Assembly: GCF_028553805.1 (NCBI RefSeq)
Contig: NZ_CP067140.1
Coordinates: 310,001 to 374,000, forward strand
Direction: 5' to 3'
Length of the DNA: 64,000 nt
Origin: Paracoccus saliphilus
GTDB taxonomy: Bacteria; Pseudomonadota; Alphaproteobacteria; Rhodobacterales; Rhodobacteraceae
Part shown: in pieces, positions 9,540 through 18,189 of the stretch
Numbering within the stretch: the stretch's first letter is position 1
How the letters are laid out: each line of letters begins with the position of its first letter
Notes under the pieces: generated by a model
The model's input: the letters and a program-made list of their open reading frames with translations, nothing else
Told to the model about the DNA's origin: nothing
Databases searched by the model: none
Translations under genes and position numbers: made by a program

Positions 9540-10967
9540 ATGTGGGCTTCGATTTTCGTTTTCGTACATACTGCGATCGCCCTGGCGCTGGTGGGCCGGG
9601 TTTTGTTGCGACCACGGCTGGAGCCTGCGGTGCGGCTGGCATGGATCATGGTGATCGAGGCGCTGCCACTCTTCGGGATCATCGCCTATCTGCTATTCGG
9701 CGAGGTGAGGATGAACCGTGCCGAGGTGCAGCGCATGGCCGATGTGCGCGACCGGTTGACCGGTTTGCGGCGGCCCAGCAGCCGGATTCTGCGTGAGCCG
9801 CCGGACCTCGCCCGGCCGGTGATCGCCGCCAATGCCGCCGTGGGCGGGATGCCGGCGTTGGACGGGAACCGGGTGAGTCTGCTGGACGAATCGGACGCGG
9901 CTATCGACGACATGGTCGATGCGATCGACTCGGCGCAGGACCATGTCCACGTGCTGTTCTATATCTGGCTGCCGGATCGCAGCGGCGAAAAGATCGCAGA
10001 GGCGATCATCCGGGCAGAGGCGCGGGGCGTCGAATGCCGGGTGATCGTGGATGCCCTTGGCTCACGCGGGCTGGTGCGTTCGCGACTATGGCGGCAGATG
10101 AAGGAGGCGGGGGCCGATTGTGTAACCGCTTTTCCTTGGGGTCTGCCCTTTATCAGCTTCCTGTTCCAGCGGCTGGATCTGCGTAATCACCGCAAGATCG
10201 TGGTGGTCGACAACCGGATAGCCTTTACCGGCAGCCGGAACTGTTCGGACATGGCCTTTGCGGTCAAGCCGCGTTTTGCGCCATGGGTCGATATCCTGAT
10301 GTCGGTCGAGGGGCCGCTGGTGCGGCAGTTGCAATCGGTTTTCCTGGCCGACTGGATGAGCTATACCGGGCGCGACCTGGGTGACATGCTGGAGATTGTC
10401 GAGGCGGTGGACGAGCCTGGCATGGCCGCGCAGATCGTGGCGACCGGACCGGATCGGCGGGCGGGCAGCGTTTCGGATTGCCTGACGGCGATGATCCACT
10501 CGGCGCGGGAGCGGGTGACGATCACCACGCCCTACTACGTTCCGGACGTGGCGCTGGACGCCGCGATCCGGGCGGCGGCGCGGCGCGGTGTCGAGGTGAC
10601 GATGATCCTGCCCGCCCGCAACGATTCGCTGGTGGTAGGGGCGACCAGCGAGGGGTTCTATTACGGGCTGCTGGCCGCTGGTGTCCGGTTGCACCTGTTC
10701 AGGCCCGGCCTGCTGCATGCCAAGATCATGACGGTGGACGGGCGCATGGCCATGGTTGGCAGTGCCAACCTGGATCGCCGCAGTTTCGAGTTGAATTACG
10801 AGGTCAACATGGCGCTGTTCGATCCGGATTTCGTGGCGGAACTCGACGAACGTCAGCAAAGCTATGTCGAACGGGCGCGCGAGATTTCGTTGCAGGAGGT
10901 TCGGGGTTGGAGCTGGCTGAGGCGGCTGCGCAATAACCTGCTGGCTCTGGCTTCACCATTGCTCTAG
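9540..10967 (+). CDS. cls: Cardiolipin synthase
   Basis: The 475-residue protein begins with two membrane helices (about 2-55, PLDc_N domain), followed by two phospholipase D HxKxxxxD motifs: [18 protein letters not shown] near residue 220 and [20 protein letters not shown] near 395. It condenses two phosphatidylglycerols (or uses another donor, depending on the Cls type) to cardiolipin at the inner membrane. Length and layout match bacterial ClsA-type enzymes. The ATG at 9540 has no strong ribosome-binding site, but the membrane helix begins directly after it. Confidence 0.9.
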   Translation: MWASIFVFVHTAIALALVGRVLLRPRLEPAVRLAWIMVIEALPLFGIIAYLLFGEVRMNRAEVQRMADVRDRLTGLRRPSSRILREPPDLARPVIAANAAVGGMPALDGNRVSLLDESDAAIDDMVDAIDSAQDHVHVLFYIWLPDRSGEKIAEAIIRAEARGVECRVIVDALGSRGLVRSRLWRQMKEAGADCVTAFPWGLPFISFLFQRLDLRNHRKIVVVDNRIAFTGSRNCSDMAFAVKPRFAPWVDILMSVEGPLVRQLQSVFLADWMSYTGRDLGDMLEIVEAVDEPGMAAQIVATGPDRRAGSVSDCLTAMIHSARERVTITTPYYVPDVALDAAIRAAARRGVEVTMILPARNDSLVVGATSEGFYYGLLAAGVRLHLFRPGLLHAKIMTVDGRMAMVGSANLDRRSFELNYEVNMALFDPDFVAELDERQQSYVERAREISLQEVRGWSWLRRLRNNLLALASPLL

Positions 10968-11046
10968 CCCGTTGGCTGCCGGCCCGTGATCCGCTAGTAA
11001 CCGGATGGACCGGAAAATTGCCGTGATCGAAGTGGAGAGAGACGCC

Positions 11047-11997
11047 GTGCCGCGCATCTGGCTGCATATCGGGATGCTGAAAACCGGAACCACTGCGATG
11101 CAGCAATGGTGCGCCGAGCATGAGGACGAGCTGCGTCGTCAGAGATTGCTTTATGTGCGGGTGCGCAAGCATCTGCCGGCCTGCGGGCCGATGGCGGATG
11201 CTCTGGCCCGGCGCGGTCCCGAGGGCGAGAAGCTGGTCGCCAAGGTTCTGGGGCAGATCGACGAGGCAGGCGACGGGGTCGATGATGTGCTGATCTCGTC
11301 CGAGGCCTTTTCCCATCATGGGCCTCATTCGTTGGCGCCGCTGGTAGAAGCCCTTCGAGGGCATGAGATTTTCATCCTGATATGGCTGCGCCGTCAGGAC
11401 CGCTTCGCGGAAGCCTTGTACAAGCAGGCAGTCAAATGGAGCGGCCGCACGGGAAATATCGAGGAATTCACCCGGCCCGGACGGCTGAGACAGCTTGATT
11501 ACACCGCTTTTCTACAGGCGTGGCGAAAGGCGTTCCCCGATGTCGGGCTGATCCCGCATATTTATGCCGAGGCCAGCTCCGGCAAAAAGCCGGACAGCGT
11601 TGCCGCACTTCTGACCGCAATCGGGCGGGCCGATCTGATCCCCGCGAACAGCGCGGAATGGCGGAAGAACCTGTCTCCCAAGGGAGAGCTGATCGCACAT
11701 TACAACACTATCCCATCGGAAAGAGGGCAGTCGCTGCGCAAGGCCAATCGGCAGGTGATGGATGAATTCGGCGAGGTGGCGGCGGGCCGGGGCGATATGT
11801 TGCCACCGGAACTGGCGCGTGCCCTGATGGATCATTACGCCGAATCGAACCGCCGTCTGCGTGAGGAATGGTTCCCGGAGCGGTCGGAGCTGTTTCCACC
11901 CGATGTCGATGTAGATGCCGACCGGTCGGCATCGACCGTCGATAAGGCGGTGCTGGAACGTTTCGACGGGCTTTTCGCCGCGAAGACCAAGGGCTGA
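11047..11997 (+). CDS. Sulfotransferase-like P-loop protein
   Basis: The protein has about 316 residues from GTG 11047, chosen because GGAGAG (11034-11039) lies 7 nt upstream; ATG 11005 is an in-frame alternative without a ribosome-binding site. The N-terminus VPRIWLHIGMLKTGTTAMQQW holds the KTGTT loop that binds the 5'-phosphosulfate of PAPS in sulfotransferases. FILIWLRRQDRFAEALYKQAVK resembles the 3'-phosphate binding region (arginine and following helix). The acceptor is unknown; relatives act on polysaccharides or have no known role. It stands alone, with no PAPS-synthesis or glycan genes nearby. Confidence 0.6.
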   Translation: MPRIWLHIGMLKTGTTAMQQWCAEHEDELRRQRLLYVRVRKHLPACGPMADALARRGPEGEKLVAKVLGQIDEAGDGVDDVLISSEAFSHHGPHSLAPLVEALRGHEIFILIWLRRQDRFAEALYKQAVKWSGRTGNIEEFTRPGRLRQLDYTAFLQAWRKAFPDVGLIPHIYAEASSGKKPDSVAALLTAIGRADLIPANSAEWRKNLSPKGELIAHYNTIPSERGQSLRKANRQVMDEFGEVAAGRGDMLPPELARALMDHYAESNRRLREEWFPERSELFPPDVDVDADRSASTVDKAVLERFDGLFAAKTKG

Positions 11998-12027
11998 AGC
12001 TGGGGCGGGATAGTCGGACCACGACCG

Positions 12028-12489
12028 TCAGATCGGCATCGCGGTCGTGTATTTCGTCTGCCGTAGCACGAAATGCGTCACCGTGTCGCGAATGATCCCG
12101 AGCGCCAGCACTCGCCGCATGATGAAATGCTCCAACCCCTCCGGGTCGGGTGCGACGATCTTCAACTGGTAATCCGAGGTGCCGGTGATCGTCGCGCATT
12201 CGATGATCTGGTCTTCGGTCTGCACGAACAGATCGAACCGGGCGATCGAATCTTCAGTATGGTCGAGCAGGGAGACCTGCACATAGGCCATCGCATGCAG
12301 CCCGGCGCGGCGCGGGCGGACCAATGCCACCTGCCGCTCGATGACCCCGTCCTCGATCAGCCTGCGAACCCGCCGCCACGCCGGAGAGGTCGAAAGGCCG
12401 GTCTTCTCGGCCAATGCCTGGTTGGACAGGGTGGCGTCCTTTTGCAGCAGTCGCAGCAGGCGAAGATCCGTCTCGTCCAGATCGGGCAT
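12028..12489 (-). CDS. Lrp/AsnC family transcriptional regulator (phh locus)
   Basis: The 153-residue protein begins MPDLDETDLRLLRLLQKDATLSNQALAEKTGLS, the AsnC-type helix-turn-helix (residues 5-60), followed by a RAM ligand-binding domain (about 68-145, with GTSDYQLKIVAPDPEGLEHFI). It is divergent from phhA across a 118-bp AT-rich intergenic region, so it most likely controls phenylalanine hydroxylation in response to phenylalanine or tyrosine. That ligand is inferred from position only. Confidence 0.88.
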   Translation of the reverse strand: MPDLDETDLRLLRLLQKDATLSNQALAEKTGLSTSPAWRRVRRLIEDGVIERQVALVRPRRAGLHAMAYVQVSLLDHTEDSIARFDLFVQTEDQIIECATITGTSDYQLKIVAPDPEGLEHFIMRRVLALGIIRDTVTHFVLRQTKYTTAMPI

Positions 12490-12499
12490 GTCGTTTCCG

Positions 12500-12600
12500 A
12501 ATTATGAAAAATCAGGGTAATATTTTTCTCTATTATGTCAAAATGAGGCGAATCTGACAAGAAATTCTCCTTATTCTGGGTAGAATATTGGCAAGGAGGA
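12500..12600. promoter_or_regulatory. Lrp/phhA divergent control region
   Basis: This is an AT-rich stretch between divergent genes. It holds a perfect inverted repeat ATTCT-GGGT-AGAAT (12573-12586) just upstream of the phhA ribosome-binding site (AAGGAGGA, 12593-12600). A second AT-rich element, TAAT...ATTA, spans 12518-12535. Both are candidate operators for the Lrp-type regulator; binding is inferred. Confidence 0.45.
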
Positions 12601-12607
12601 AACCCGG

Positions 12608-13399
12608 ATGCCAAAATCTACCCAATATCAGGCCAAAACCCCCGATCAGAACGGCTTCATCGCCTATGACATCGAGGAAGACGCTGTCTGGCACGACCTG
12701 ATCACCCGTCAGCTTCCCGCTGTCCGGGCCAATATGGCGCAGCCCTATCTGAGAGGGCTGGAGCTTCTGGACATGCCCATCGACCGGGTGCCGCAATGCC
12801 CCGAGATATCAGAGAAGCTGCGGGCGCTGACAGGCTGGAAGGTCGAGCCGGTCCCGGCGCTGATCGGATTCGGGAAATTCTTCGGGATGCTGGCGAACCG
12901 GACTTTTCCGGCGGCCAGTTTCATCCGCAACCGTGAGGATTTCGACTATATCGAAGAGCCTGACATCTTTCACGAGATCTTCGGCCATACGCCGCTGCTG
13001 ACCGATCCGGCCTTCGCGGCTTTCAGCCAGGCCATCGGCGAAGCCGGAACGCGCTGCGAGAAAGCCGATTACAGCTGGCTGATCCGGCTTTACTGGTTCT
13101 CGATCGAATTCGGGCTGATGCACGAAGATGGGCAACTTAAGGCACTAGGCTCGGGATTGGCGAGTTCGGTGACGGAATTGCCCTGGTCGATCTCGGACAA
13201 GCCGGAGCATCGGCCCTTCGATGTGATCGACATCCTGCGCATGCCTTACCGGATCGACATTCACCAGCCGGTCTATTTCGTGATAGACAATCTGGAGGAT
13301 CTGTTCGCGGCGGCGAAACGCGACCTTCTGGCAGATATTGCCGAGGCTCGCGAGATAGGGCTGCACGCGCCGAAATATCCGCCGAAAGATGCCGCCTGA
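12608..13399 (+). CDS. phhA: Phenylalanine 4-monooxygenase
   Basis: The 263-residue protein is a monomeric-type bacterial phenylalanine hydroxylase making tyrosine with O2 and a tetrahydropterin. The iron ligands are visible: H122 and H127 in FHEIFGHTPL and E167 in WFSIEFGL. The length equals the catalytic core only, with no regulatory ACT domain, as usual for bacteria. The strong ribosome-binding site AAGGAGGA is 7 nt before the ATG. The next gene, 10 bp downstream, encodes the pterin recycling enzyme, so the two form an operon facing an Lrp-type regulator. Confidence 0.96.
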   Translation: MPKSTQYQAKTPDQNGFIAYDIEEDAVWHDLITRQLPAVRANMAQPYLRGLELLDMPIDRVPQCPEISEKLRALTGWKVEPVPALIGFGKFFGMLANRTFPAASFIRNREDFDYIEEPDIFHEIFGHTPLLTDPAFAAFSQAIGEAGTRCEKADYSWLIRLYWFSIEFGLMHEDGQLKALGSGLASSVTELPWSISDKPEHRPFDVIDILRMPYRIDIHQPVYFVIDNLEDLFAAAKRDLLADIAEAREIGLHAPKYPPKDAA

Positions 13400-13409
13400 G
13401 GAGGAGCCC

Positions 13410-13748
13410 ATGACTACATGCGATCTGGCCAGCAAGAATTGCGAGCCCTGCAAAGGCGGAGTTCCGCCGATGCCAGGGGATGATGCCCGGCAGATGTTGG
13501 CGCAACTGAACGGATGGAACCTGTCGGATGACGGCACGACCATTCACCGGCGCTTTGAATTCAAGGGTTTTGCCAAGGCCGTCGAGATGGCGAATCTCGC
13601 GGCATGGTTGGGCAATAAACAGGGGCATCATCCTGATATCGCTTTTGGCTGGGGTTACTGCGAGGTCGTCTTTACAACCCATGAGGCAGGCGGGCTGACC
13701 GAGAACGATTTTATCTGTGCCGCAAGGCTGGATGCATTGGTCGCCTGA
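13410..13748 (+). CDS. phhB: 4a-hydroxytetrahydrobiopterin dehydratase (pterin carbinolamine dehydratase)
   Basis: The 112-residue protein dehydrates the 4a-hydroxypterin released by PhhA. The family signature NKQGHHPDIAFGWGYCEVVFTTHEAGGLTENDF includes the catalytic histidine pair. The N-terminus has an added cysteine-bearing segment (CDLASKNCEPCKGG) also seen in other bacterial PhhB proteins; whether it binds metal is unknown. ATG 13410 follows GAGGAG at 13398, which overlaps the phhA stop, so translation is probably coupled. Confidence 0.94.
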   Translation: MTTCDLASKNCEPCKGGVPPMPGDDARQMLAQLNGWNLSDDGTTIHRRFEFKGFAKAVEMANLAAWLGNKQGHHPDIAFGWGYCEVVFTTHEAGGLTENDFICAARLDALVA

Positions 13749-13812
13749 CGCTTGTTCCTTCGGTCGAGCCGGTTTATTCCGGCAGTAGTTTTTGACCGAG
13801 GAAGCATTTCGA

Positions 13813-14598
13813 ATGGCATTTGGACTGAAGGGCTGGCCAAAGCCTGTCGCCCGCGAAAAGACCGCGCATAAATGGGCCTCACTGGCCGAATCGCTTAGGA
13901 AGGGCGGGCACCCGCCCGCGCGCAGCCTGCGCGACGAGGCGACCAGCTTGTATCGTGAATTGGGAAGTTTTCTGCAGCTCTCGGACCCTCGAGCGATTCG
14001 CGCTCGCGGGGGACTCGCCAAGTTGATCAATCAGCCGGGAACGGATTGGCGTTGGCGGTCCGCGCTGCTTTGTGGGCCGGTTGCACCTGCGGGGCTGGTC
14101 GAGCCGGAGGCTGGTGAGGCACTCGGCGACGAGATCGCGGTGTGGCATGATTGCGCGAAACGCGCATTGCTCTTGCGGCAGATGATGAACCGTCATCCCG
14201 AGAACCAGGCTCCGTTCGGATTGCGGCTGGAGGTCATGGGGTTTTCGGGCAGCTATCTTTCGCTGTCACTGGATTTACCCGATGATGTGCTGCACCAGCT
14301 TGGCAAGGATCACATCCTGCGGCTCGAAACCGATCTGGAGGCCGAGACGTCGATCACTGTCTATGGCCGACTGAACCTGGTGCAGGGACCGAATACCGAA
14401 CAGGTGCTGCGTCAGCTGGGAGATCCGATCTCGCAGGAAAGATGCCGGAGAGTCGCGGAATATGACCTGGCCTATGCCGATCTGTCCGAACGGCCGATCG
14501 AGAAAGTCTGGCTGGATCTGATTTTCGCTGAACCATATATGAACGCCGTAACGGTAAGCGACATGGTATTGTCGCGCTACCCGCGAGCCGAGCTGTAG
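13813..14598 (+). CDS. Conserved hypothetical protein (probably DUF6478 family)
   Basis: The protein has about 261 residues from ATG 13813, which has GAGGAAG 8 nt upstream; TTG 13792 is a weaker alternative. I recall this family as restricted to Rhodobacterales and without known function. It is soluble, with no signal peptide. The first 60 residues are rich in basic and helical residues (KTAHKWASLAESLRKGGHPPARSLRDEATSLYRELGSFL). The middle is beta-rich and may be a ligand- or protein-binding fold (FSGSYLSLSLDLPDDVLHQLGKDHILRLETDLEAE). It is followed 8 bp later by a small partner-like gene, so the two probably act together. Confidence 0.65.
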   Translation: MAFGLKGWPKPVAREKTAHKWASLAESLRKGGHPPARSLRDEATSLYRELGSFLQLSDPRAIRARGGLAKLINQPGTDWRWRSALLCGPVAPAGLVEPEAGEALGDEIAVWHDCAKRALLLRQMMNRHPENQAPFGLRLEVMGFSGSYLSLSLDLPDDVLHQLGKDHILRLETDLEAETSITVYGRLNLVQGPNTEQVLRQLGDPISQERCRRVAEYDLAYADLSERPIEKVWLDLIFAEPYMNAVTVSDMVLSRYPRAEL

Positions 14599-14606
14599 GA
14601 GAGGGT

Positions 14607-14990
14607 ATGTCGCAATTCGAGAGTCATGGGTTGAAGGCTGGCGCATGGTCGGGGGTTCTGACCGCCGAGACCGCGCCCGGCCGTGTTTTCCTGGTCCATC
14701 TGGGCGAGGTTGTGTCAGTTGCGCGTTTGACCGAAGCCGGTGAAGGTCAATGGCAGGTTTCGGTCGATGTGCCGCCTGGATTGCTGGCCGACGGGATAAA
14801 CACTCTTATCCTGCTTGCGGATAACGGAGAGGAGAGCGAGGCTCCGCTGTCGGATGCCGCGCAGTTGGACCGGCTGAACGTGATGGCCGGGGCACCGCTC
14901 GACGATTCGCTGTTGGCGGAGGTGCAGCTTTTGCGTGCCGAACTGGAACTGCTCAAACGCGAATTCCGTCGGCTCGCGACACCGGGCTGA
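14607..14990 (+). CDS. Conserved hypothetical protein, partner of preceding gene
   Basis: The 127-residue acidic protein has a beta-rich N-terminal two thirds (residues 10-85) and a C-terminal helix with heptad-like leucines (about 104-124, SLLAEVQLLRAELELLKREF) that probably forms a coiled coil. There is no signal peptide or membrane segment. It starts at ATG 14607 with GGAGAGGG upstream, only 8 bp after the preceding gene, which indicates co-translation. I do not recognise a function. Confidence 0.65.
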   Translation: MSQFESHGLKAGAWSGVLTAETAPGRVFLVHLGEVVSVARLTEAGEGQWQVSVDVPPGLLADGINTLILLADNGEESEAPLSDAAQLDRLNVMAGAPLDDSLLAEVQLLRAELELLKREFRRLATPG

Positions 14991-15085
14991 ACGGAACTAT
15001 CCTTCGTCACCCGGGCGTCACCATTCCTTGCGAAAAGCGGGGGCGGAAGCTATATCGGGCTTTCGCTTTGACCCGAGGTTGCGCC

Positions 15086-16186
15086 ATGTCCGAACTGCAG
15101 ACGCCCTATTACCTGATCGACAAGGCCCGTCTGCGGGCCAACATGGAGAAGGTTGTGCGCCTGCGCGAACGGTCGGGGGCGAAGGCCCTGTTGGCGCTGA
15201 AATGTTTCGCGACATGGTCGGTCTTCGATTTCATGCGCGACTTCATGGATGGCACCACCTCGTCCTCGCTGTACGAGCTGCGACTTGGGCATGAGGAATT
15301 CGGCAAGGAAACCCATGCCTATTCCGTGGCATGGGCCGATCACGAGATCGATGAGGCGATCGGCTATGCCGACAAGATCATCTTCAACAGTCTGGGGCAG
15401 CTTGATCGTTTCGGCGACCGGGCGAAGGGCATCACCACGGGTTTGCGGCTGAATCCGCGTTTCTCGACCAGCGGCTTCGATCTGGCCGACCCGGCGCGGC
15501 CCTTCTCGCGTCTCGGCGAATGGGATACCGCCCGGCTGGAGGCCGCGATGAGCCGGATCAGTGGCGTGATGATCCATTACAATTGCGAGAACGGGGATTA
15601 CGAGCTGTTCGACCACCAGCTTTCGCGGATCGAGACCGAGTTTGGGGATATCCTGCACAAGCTGGAATGGGTCAGCCTTGGTGGCGGAATCCATTTCACT
15701 GGCGAAGGTTATCCGCTGGATCGCCTTGCGGACCGGCTGGCGGCGTTCAGCCAGAAATTCGGTGTGCAGGTTTATCTGGAGCCGGGCGAGGCCAGCATCA
15801 CCGAATCCACCACGCTGGAGGTTTCGGTCCTTGATCTGATCGACAATGGCAAGAATGTGGCTATCGTGGACAGCAGTATCGAGGCGCATATGCTGGATTT
15901 GCTGATCTATCGCGAGACCGCGAAGCTGCCGCAGCATGGCGAGCACGAATACCAGGTCGCGGGCAAGACCTGCCTTGCGGGCGATATCTTCGGAGAGGCG
16001 CGTTTCGCGCAACCGCTGAAGATCGGTGACCGGATCAGCATTGCCGACGCGGCGGGCTATACCATGGTCAAGAAGAACTGGTTCAACGGCGTGGCCATGC
16101 CCGCCATTGCCATCCGTGAAGAGGATGGCAGCATCCGCAGCGTCCGCAGCTTCGGTTACGACGATTACAAAGGCAGCCTCTCCTGA
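15086..16186 (+). CDS. nspC: Carboxynorspermidine decarboxylase
   Basis: The protein has about 366 residues from ATG 15086 (MSELQTPYYLIDKARLRANM). It is an alanine-racemase-fold PLP enzyme that decarboxylates carboxynorspermidine and carboxyspermidine, the last step of the alternative polyamine route. The PLP lysine lies in ALLALKCFATWSVF (about residue 41), and FFGEARFAQPLKIGDR-like C-terminal sequence (GDIFGEARFAQPLKIGDRI) supplies the second active-site half. An upstream ATG at 15068 is possible. The dehydrogenase that makes its substrate is the next gene (38 bp), so both steps are encoded together. Confidence 0.92.
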   Translation: MSELQTPYYLIDKARLRANMEKVVRLRERSGAKALLALKCFATWSVFDFMRDFMDGTTSSSLYELRLGHEEFGKETHAYSVAWADHEIDEAIGYADKIIFNSLGQLDRFGDRAKGITTGLRLNPRFSTSGFDLADPARPFSRLGEWDTARLEAAMSRISGVMIHYNCENGDYELFDHQLSRIETEFGDILHKLEWVSLGGGIHFTGEGYPLDRLADRLAAFSQKFGVQVYLEPGEASITESTTLEVSVLDLIDNGKNVAIVDSSIEAHMLDLLIYRETAKLPQHGEHEYQVAGKTCLAGDIFGEARFAQPLKIGDRISIADAAGYTMVKKNWFNGVAMPAIAIREEDGSIRSVRSFGYDDYKGSLS

Positions 16187-16224
16187 GGCGACCCAACCTC
16201 TGCCACCGGGAAAAGGAGACAGAA

Positions 16225-17451
16225 TTGGCCAAGCAGAACATCCTCATCATCGGAGCCGGGGGCGTAGCCCAGGTATCCGCGCACAAGCTTGCGCAATGGG
16301 CGCCCGAATTCGGCGAGTTGCATATCGCCAACCGCACCAAGGCCAAGGCCGATGCGATCATCTCCAGCTTGCGCGAGAAGGGTCACGAGATGCCCTTTAC
16401 CAGCCACGCGCTGGACGCGATGAACCCCGACAATGTCGAGGCGCTGCTGAAGAAGATCGACGCCAAGATCGTCATCAATGTCGGGACTGCCTTCATCAAC
16501 ATGCATGTGCTCGAGGGCTGTATCCGCGCGGGTGCAGCCTATATCGACACCGCCATCCATGAAGAGCCCGACAAGGTCTGCGAAACGCCGCCCTGGTATG
16601 CCAATTACGAATGGAAGCGCCGCGAGGATGTTGCCAAGGCGGGGATCACCGCCATCCTTGGCGCCGGTTTCGATCCGGGCGTGGTGAACGCCTATGCCCG
16701 TTTTGCCGAGGATGAATATTTCGACAGGATCGATTCCATCGACATCGTCGATATCAATGCCGGCAGCCACGGCAAATGGTTCGCCACAAATTTCGATCCC
16801 GAGATCAATTTCCGCGAATTCACCGGCACGGTCTATTCCTGGCAAGGCGGCGAGTGGAAAGAGAACAGGATGTTCGAGGTGGGTCGTGAATGGGACTTGC
16901 CCGTCGTCGGCAAGCGCACCGCCTATCTGTCGGGGCATGACGAAGTGCACAGCCTCTCTGCTCGCTATAAGGACTCGGATGTCCGTTTCTGGATGGGGTT
17001 CGGCGATCACTATATCAACGTGTTCACCGTGCTGCAGAATCTTGGTCTGCTCTCGGAGCATCCGGTCAAGACCGCCGAGGGGCAGGAGGTTGTGCCGCTC
17101 AAGGTGGTCAAGGCGGTGTTGCCCGATCCTGCCAGCCTTGCACCAGCTTACGAGGGCAATACCTGCATCGGCGACCTGGTCAAGGGCAGCCTGAACGGCA
17201 AGGAGGGCGAGGTTTTCGTCTATAACGTCGCCGATCACAAGCACGCCTATACCGAGGTAGGTAGCCAGGGCATCAGCTATACGGCCGGAGTGCCCCCGGT
17301 CGCGGCGGCGATCCTGATCGCGCGGGGTGACTGGGACGTGAAGAAGATGGCCAATGTCGAGGAATTGCCCGCGCGGCCCTTCCTCGAGCTTCTGGGCGAG
17401 ATGGGACTGCCCACGCGGGTCATCGATGCCAAGGGCGATCACGCGATCTGA
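16225..17451 (+). CDS. Carboxynorspermidine/carboxyspermidine dehydrogenase (saccharopine dehydrogenase family)
   Basis: The 408-residue protein begins with a Rossmann motif ILIIGAGGVAQVSAHKLAQ and has the saccharopine-dehydrogenase-like body. It reductively condenses aspartate semialdehyde with putrescine (or diaminopropane) using NADPH, supplying NspC. The start is TTG at 16225, supported by AAGGAG (16213-16218) 6 nt upstream; no ATG fits the conserved N-terminus. A perfect 30-bp palindrome follows the stop. In species without S-adenosylmethionine-dependent spermidine synthase this pair is the source of spermidine. Confidence 0.92.
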   Translation: MAKQNILIIGAGGVAQVSAHKLAQWAPEFGELHIANRTKAKADAIISSLREKGHEMPFTSHALDAMNPDNVEALLKKIDAKIVINVGTAFINMHVLEGCIRAGAAYIDTAIHEEPDKVCETPPWYANYEWKRREDVAKAGITAILGAGFDPGVVNAYARFAEDEYFDRIDSIDIVDINAGSHGKWFATNFDPEINFREFTGTVYSWQGGEWKENRMFEVGREWDLPVVGKRTAYLSGHDEVHSLSARYKDSDVRFWMGFGDHYINVFTVLQNLGLLSEHPVKTAEGQEVVPLKVVKAVLPDPASLAPAYEGNTCIGDLVKGSLNGKEGEVFVYNVADHKHAYTEVGSQGISYTAGVPPVAAAILIARGDWDVKKMANVEELPARPFLELLGEMGLPTRVIDAKGDHAI

Positions 17452-17473
17452 TCCGCAGGATCTCGTGAATATC

Positions 17474-17503
17474 GAGCGGGCCGGTGCATGCACCGGCCCG
17501 CTC
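17474..17503. terminator. Perfect 30-bp palindrome, probable terminator
   Basis: The arms 17474-17488 and 17489-17503 are exact reverse complements (outer bases GAGCGGGCCGG). It sits between the convergent ends of the carboxynorspermidine dehydrogenase gene and the minus-strand secreted-protein gene, so it could stop transcription both ways. A short T-rich run (CTTTACGTTC) follows on the plus strand. Confidence 0.7.
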
Positions 17504-17536
17504 CTTTACGTTCAATCAGGGAGGTAGGGGAGGGAC

Positions 17537-17947
17537 TTACCCTTCGGGCAGTTGCGCCGCGACCTGATTGACCGCAGCCTCGATCTGCTGGCACTGGGCC
17601 TCGACCGTGGTGTCCTGCTGGCTTGCGGCATCTTCCAGCGATATCTCTGCGCCTCCGGCTGCAACCATCCCTTCGCCACCTTTCTGTTCGGCTGTGGCAC
17701 CGGCCTCGGTATCGCCCTCGGGCAACATGCCGACCATCTTTTCCTGGGCGGCGACCGCCTCGGCTCCGGTGAACCCCTGCGCTTCGCAGAATTTCAGGAT
17801 GCCCAGTTGGTTGCGCGCCGCCTCATAGGCGACAGCCGGATCGGTAGCACCCGCTGCCGGTGCCTCCTGCGTCTCGGCCGCGTCCTGCGCGAAGGCGGCG
17901 GATGCGGCGAGAGTAACGCCCAGAGCGAATGCGATTTGGCGGAACAT
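17537..17947 (-). CDS. Secreted small alanine/glutamate-rich protein
   Basis: The protein has about 136 residues from ATG 17947 with AAGGAG upstream. It opens with a signal peptide (MFRQIAFALGVTLAASAAFA) cut before QDAAETQ. The mature protein is acidic, alanine/glutamine rich and largely helical, with two cysteines (in LKFCEAQGF and EAQCQQIEA) that could form a disulfide in the periplasm. Rhodobacteraceae relatives are sometimes auto-named 'pore-forming ESAT-6 family', which is not a supported function. It is monocistronic. Confidence 0.65.
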   Translation of the reverse strand: MFRQIAFALGVTLAASAAFAQDAAETQEAPAAGATDPAVAYEAARNQLGILKFCEAQGFTGAEAVAAQEKMVGMLPEGDTEAGATAEQKGGEGMVAAGGAEISLEDAASQQDTTVEAQCQQIEAAVNQVAAQLPEG

Positions 17948-18189
17948 GTGTAACTCCTTTTCCGTCATTTGGATGCGCGTGCCGTGACGCGCACATCGCC
18001 CTAACACCGTCCCTGGGGAATGGTTCGGGCGACTCGCCGAGGATATGGCTTCAGTGCGGATATCCGCTGATCGGGGGGCTTTGGCAGGCCATGGATCGGC
18101 AAAGAAAGGCCACCTGATGGCGGACACTGGACATGCCGGGGTGTAAATGGGCTTCTCCCGAACAAAACATTCCAGGCTGGTTGTTCGGT

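Noticed and set aside
8531..9682. 383-codon minus-strand frame overlapping accD
   Set aside because: It is an out-of-phase reading of accD with no zinc finger or carboxyltransferase motif.
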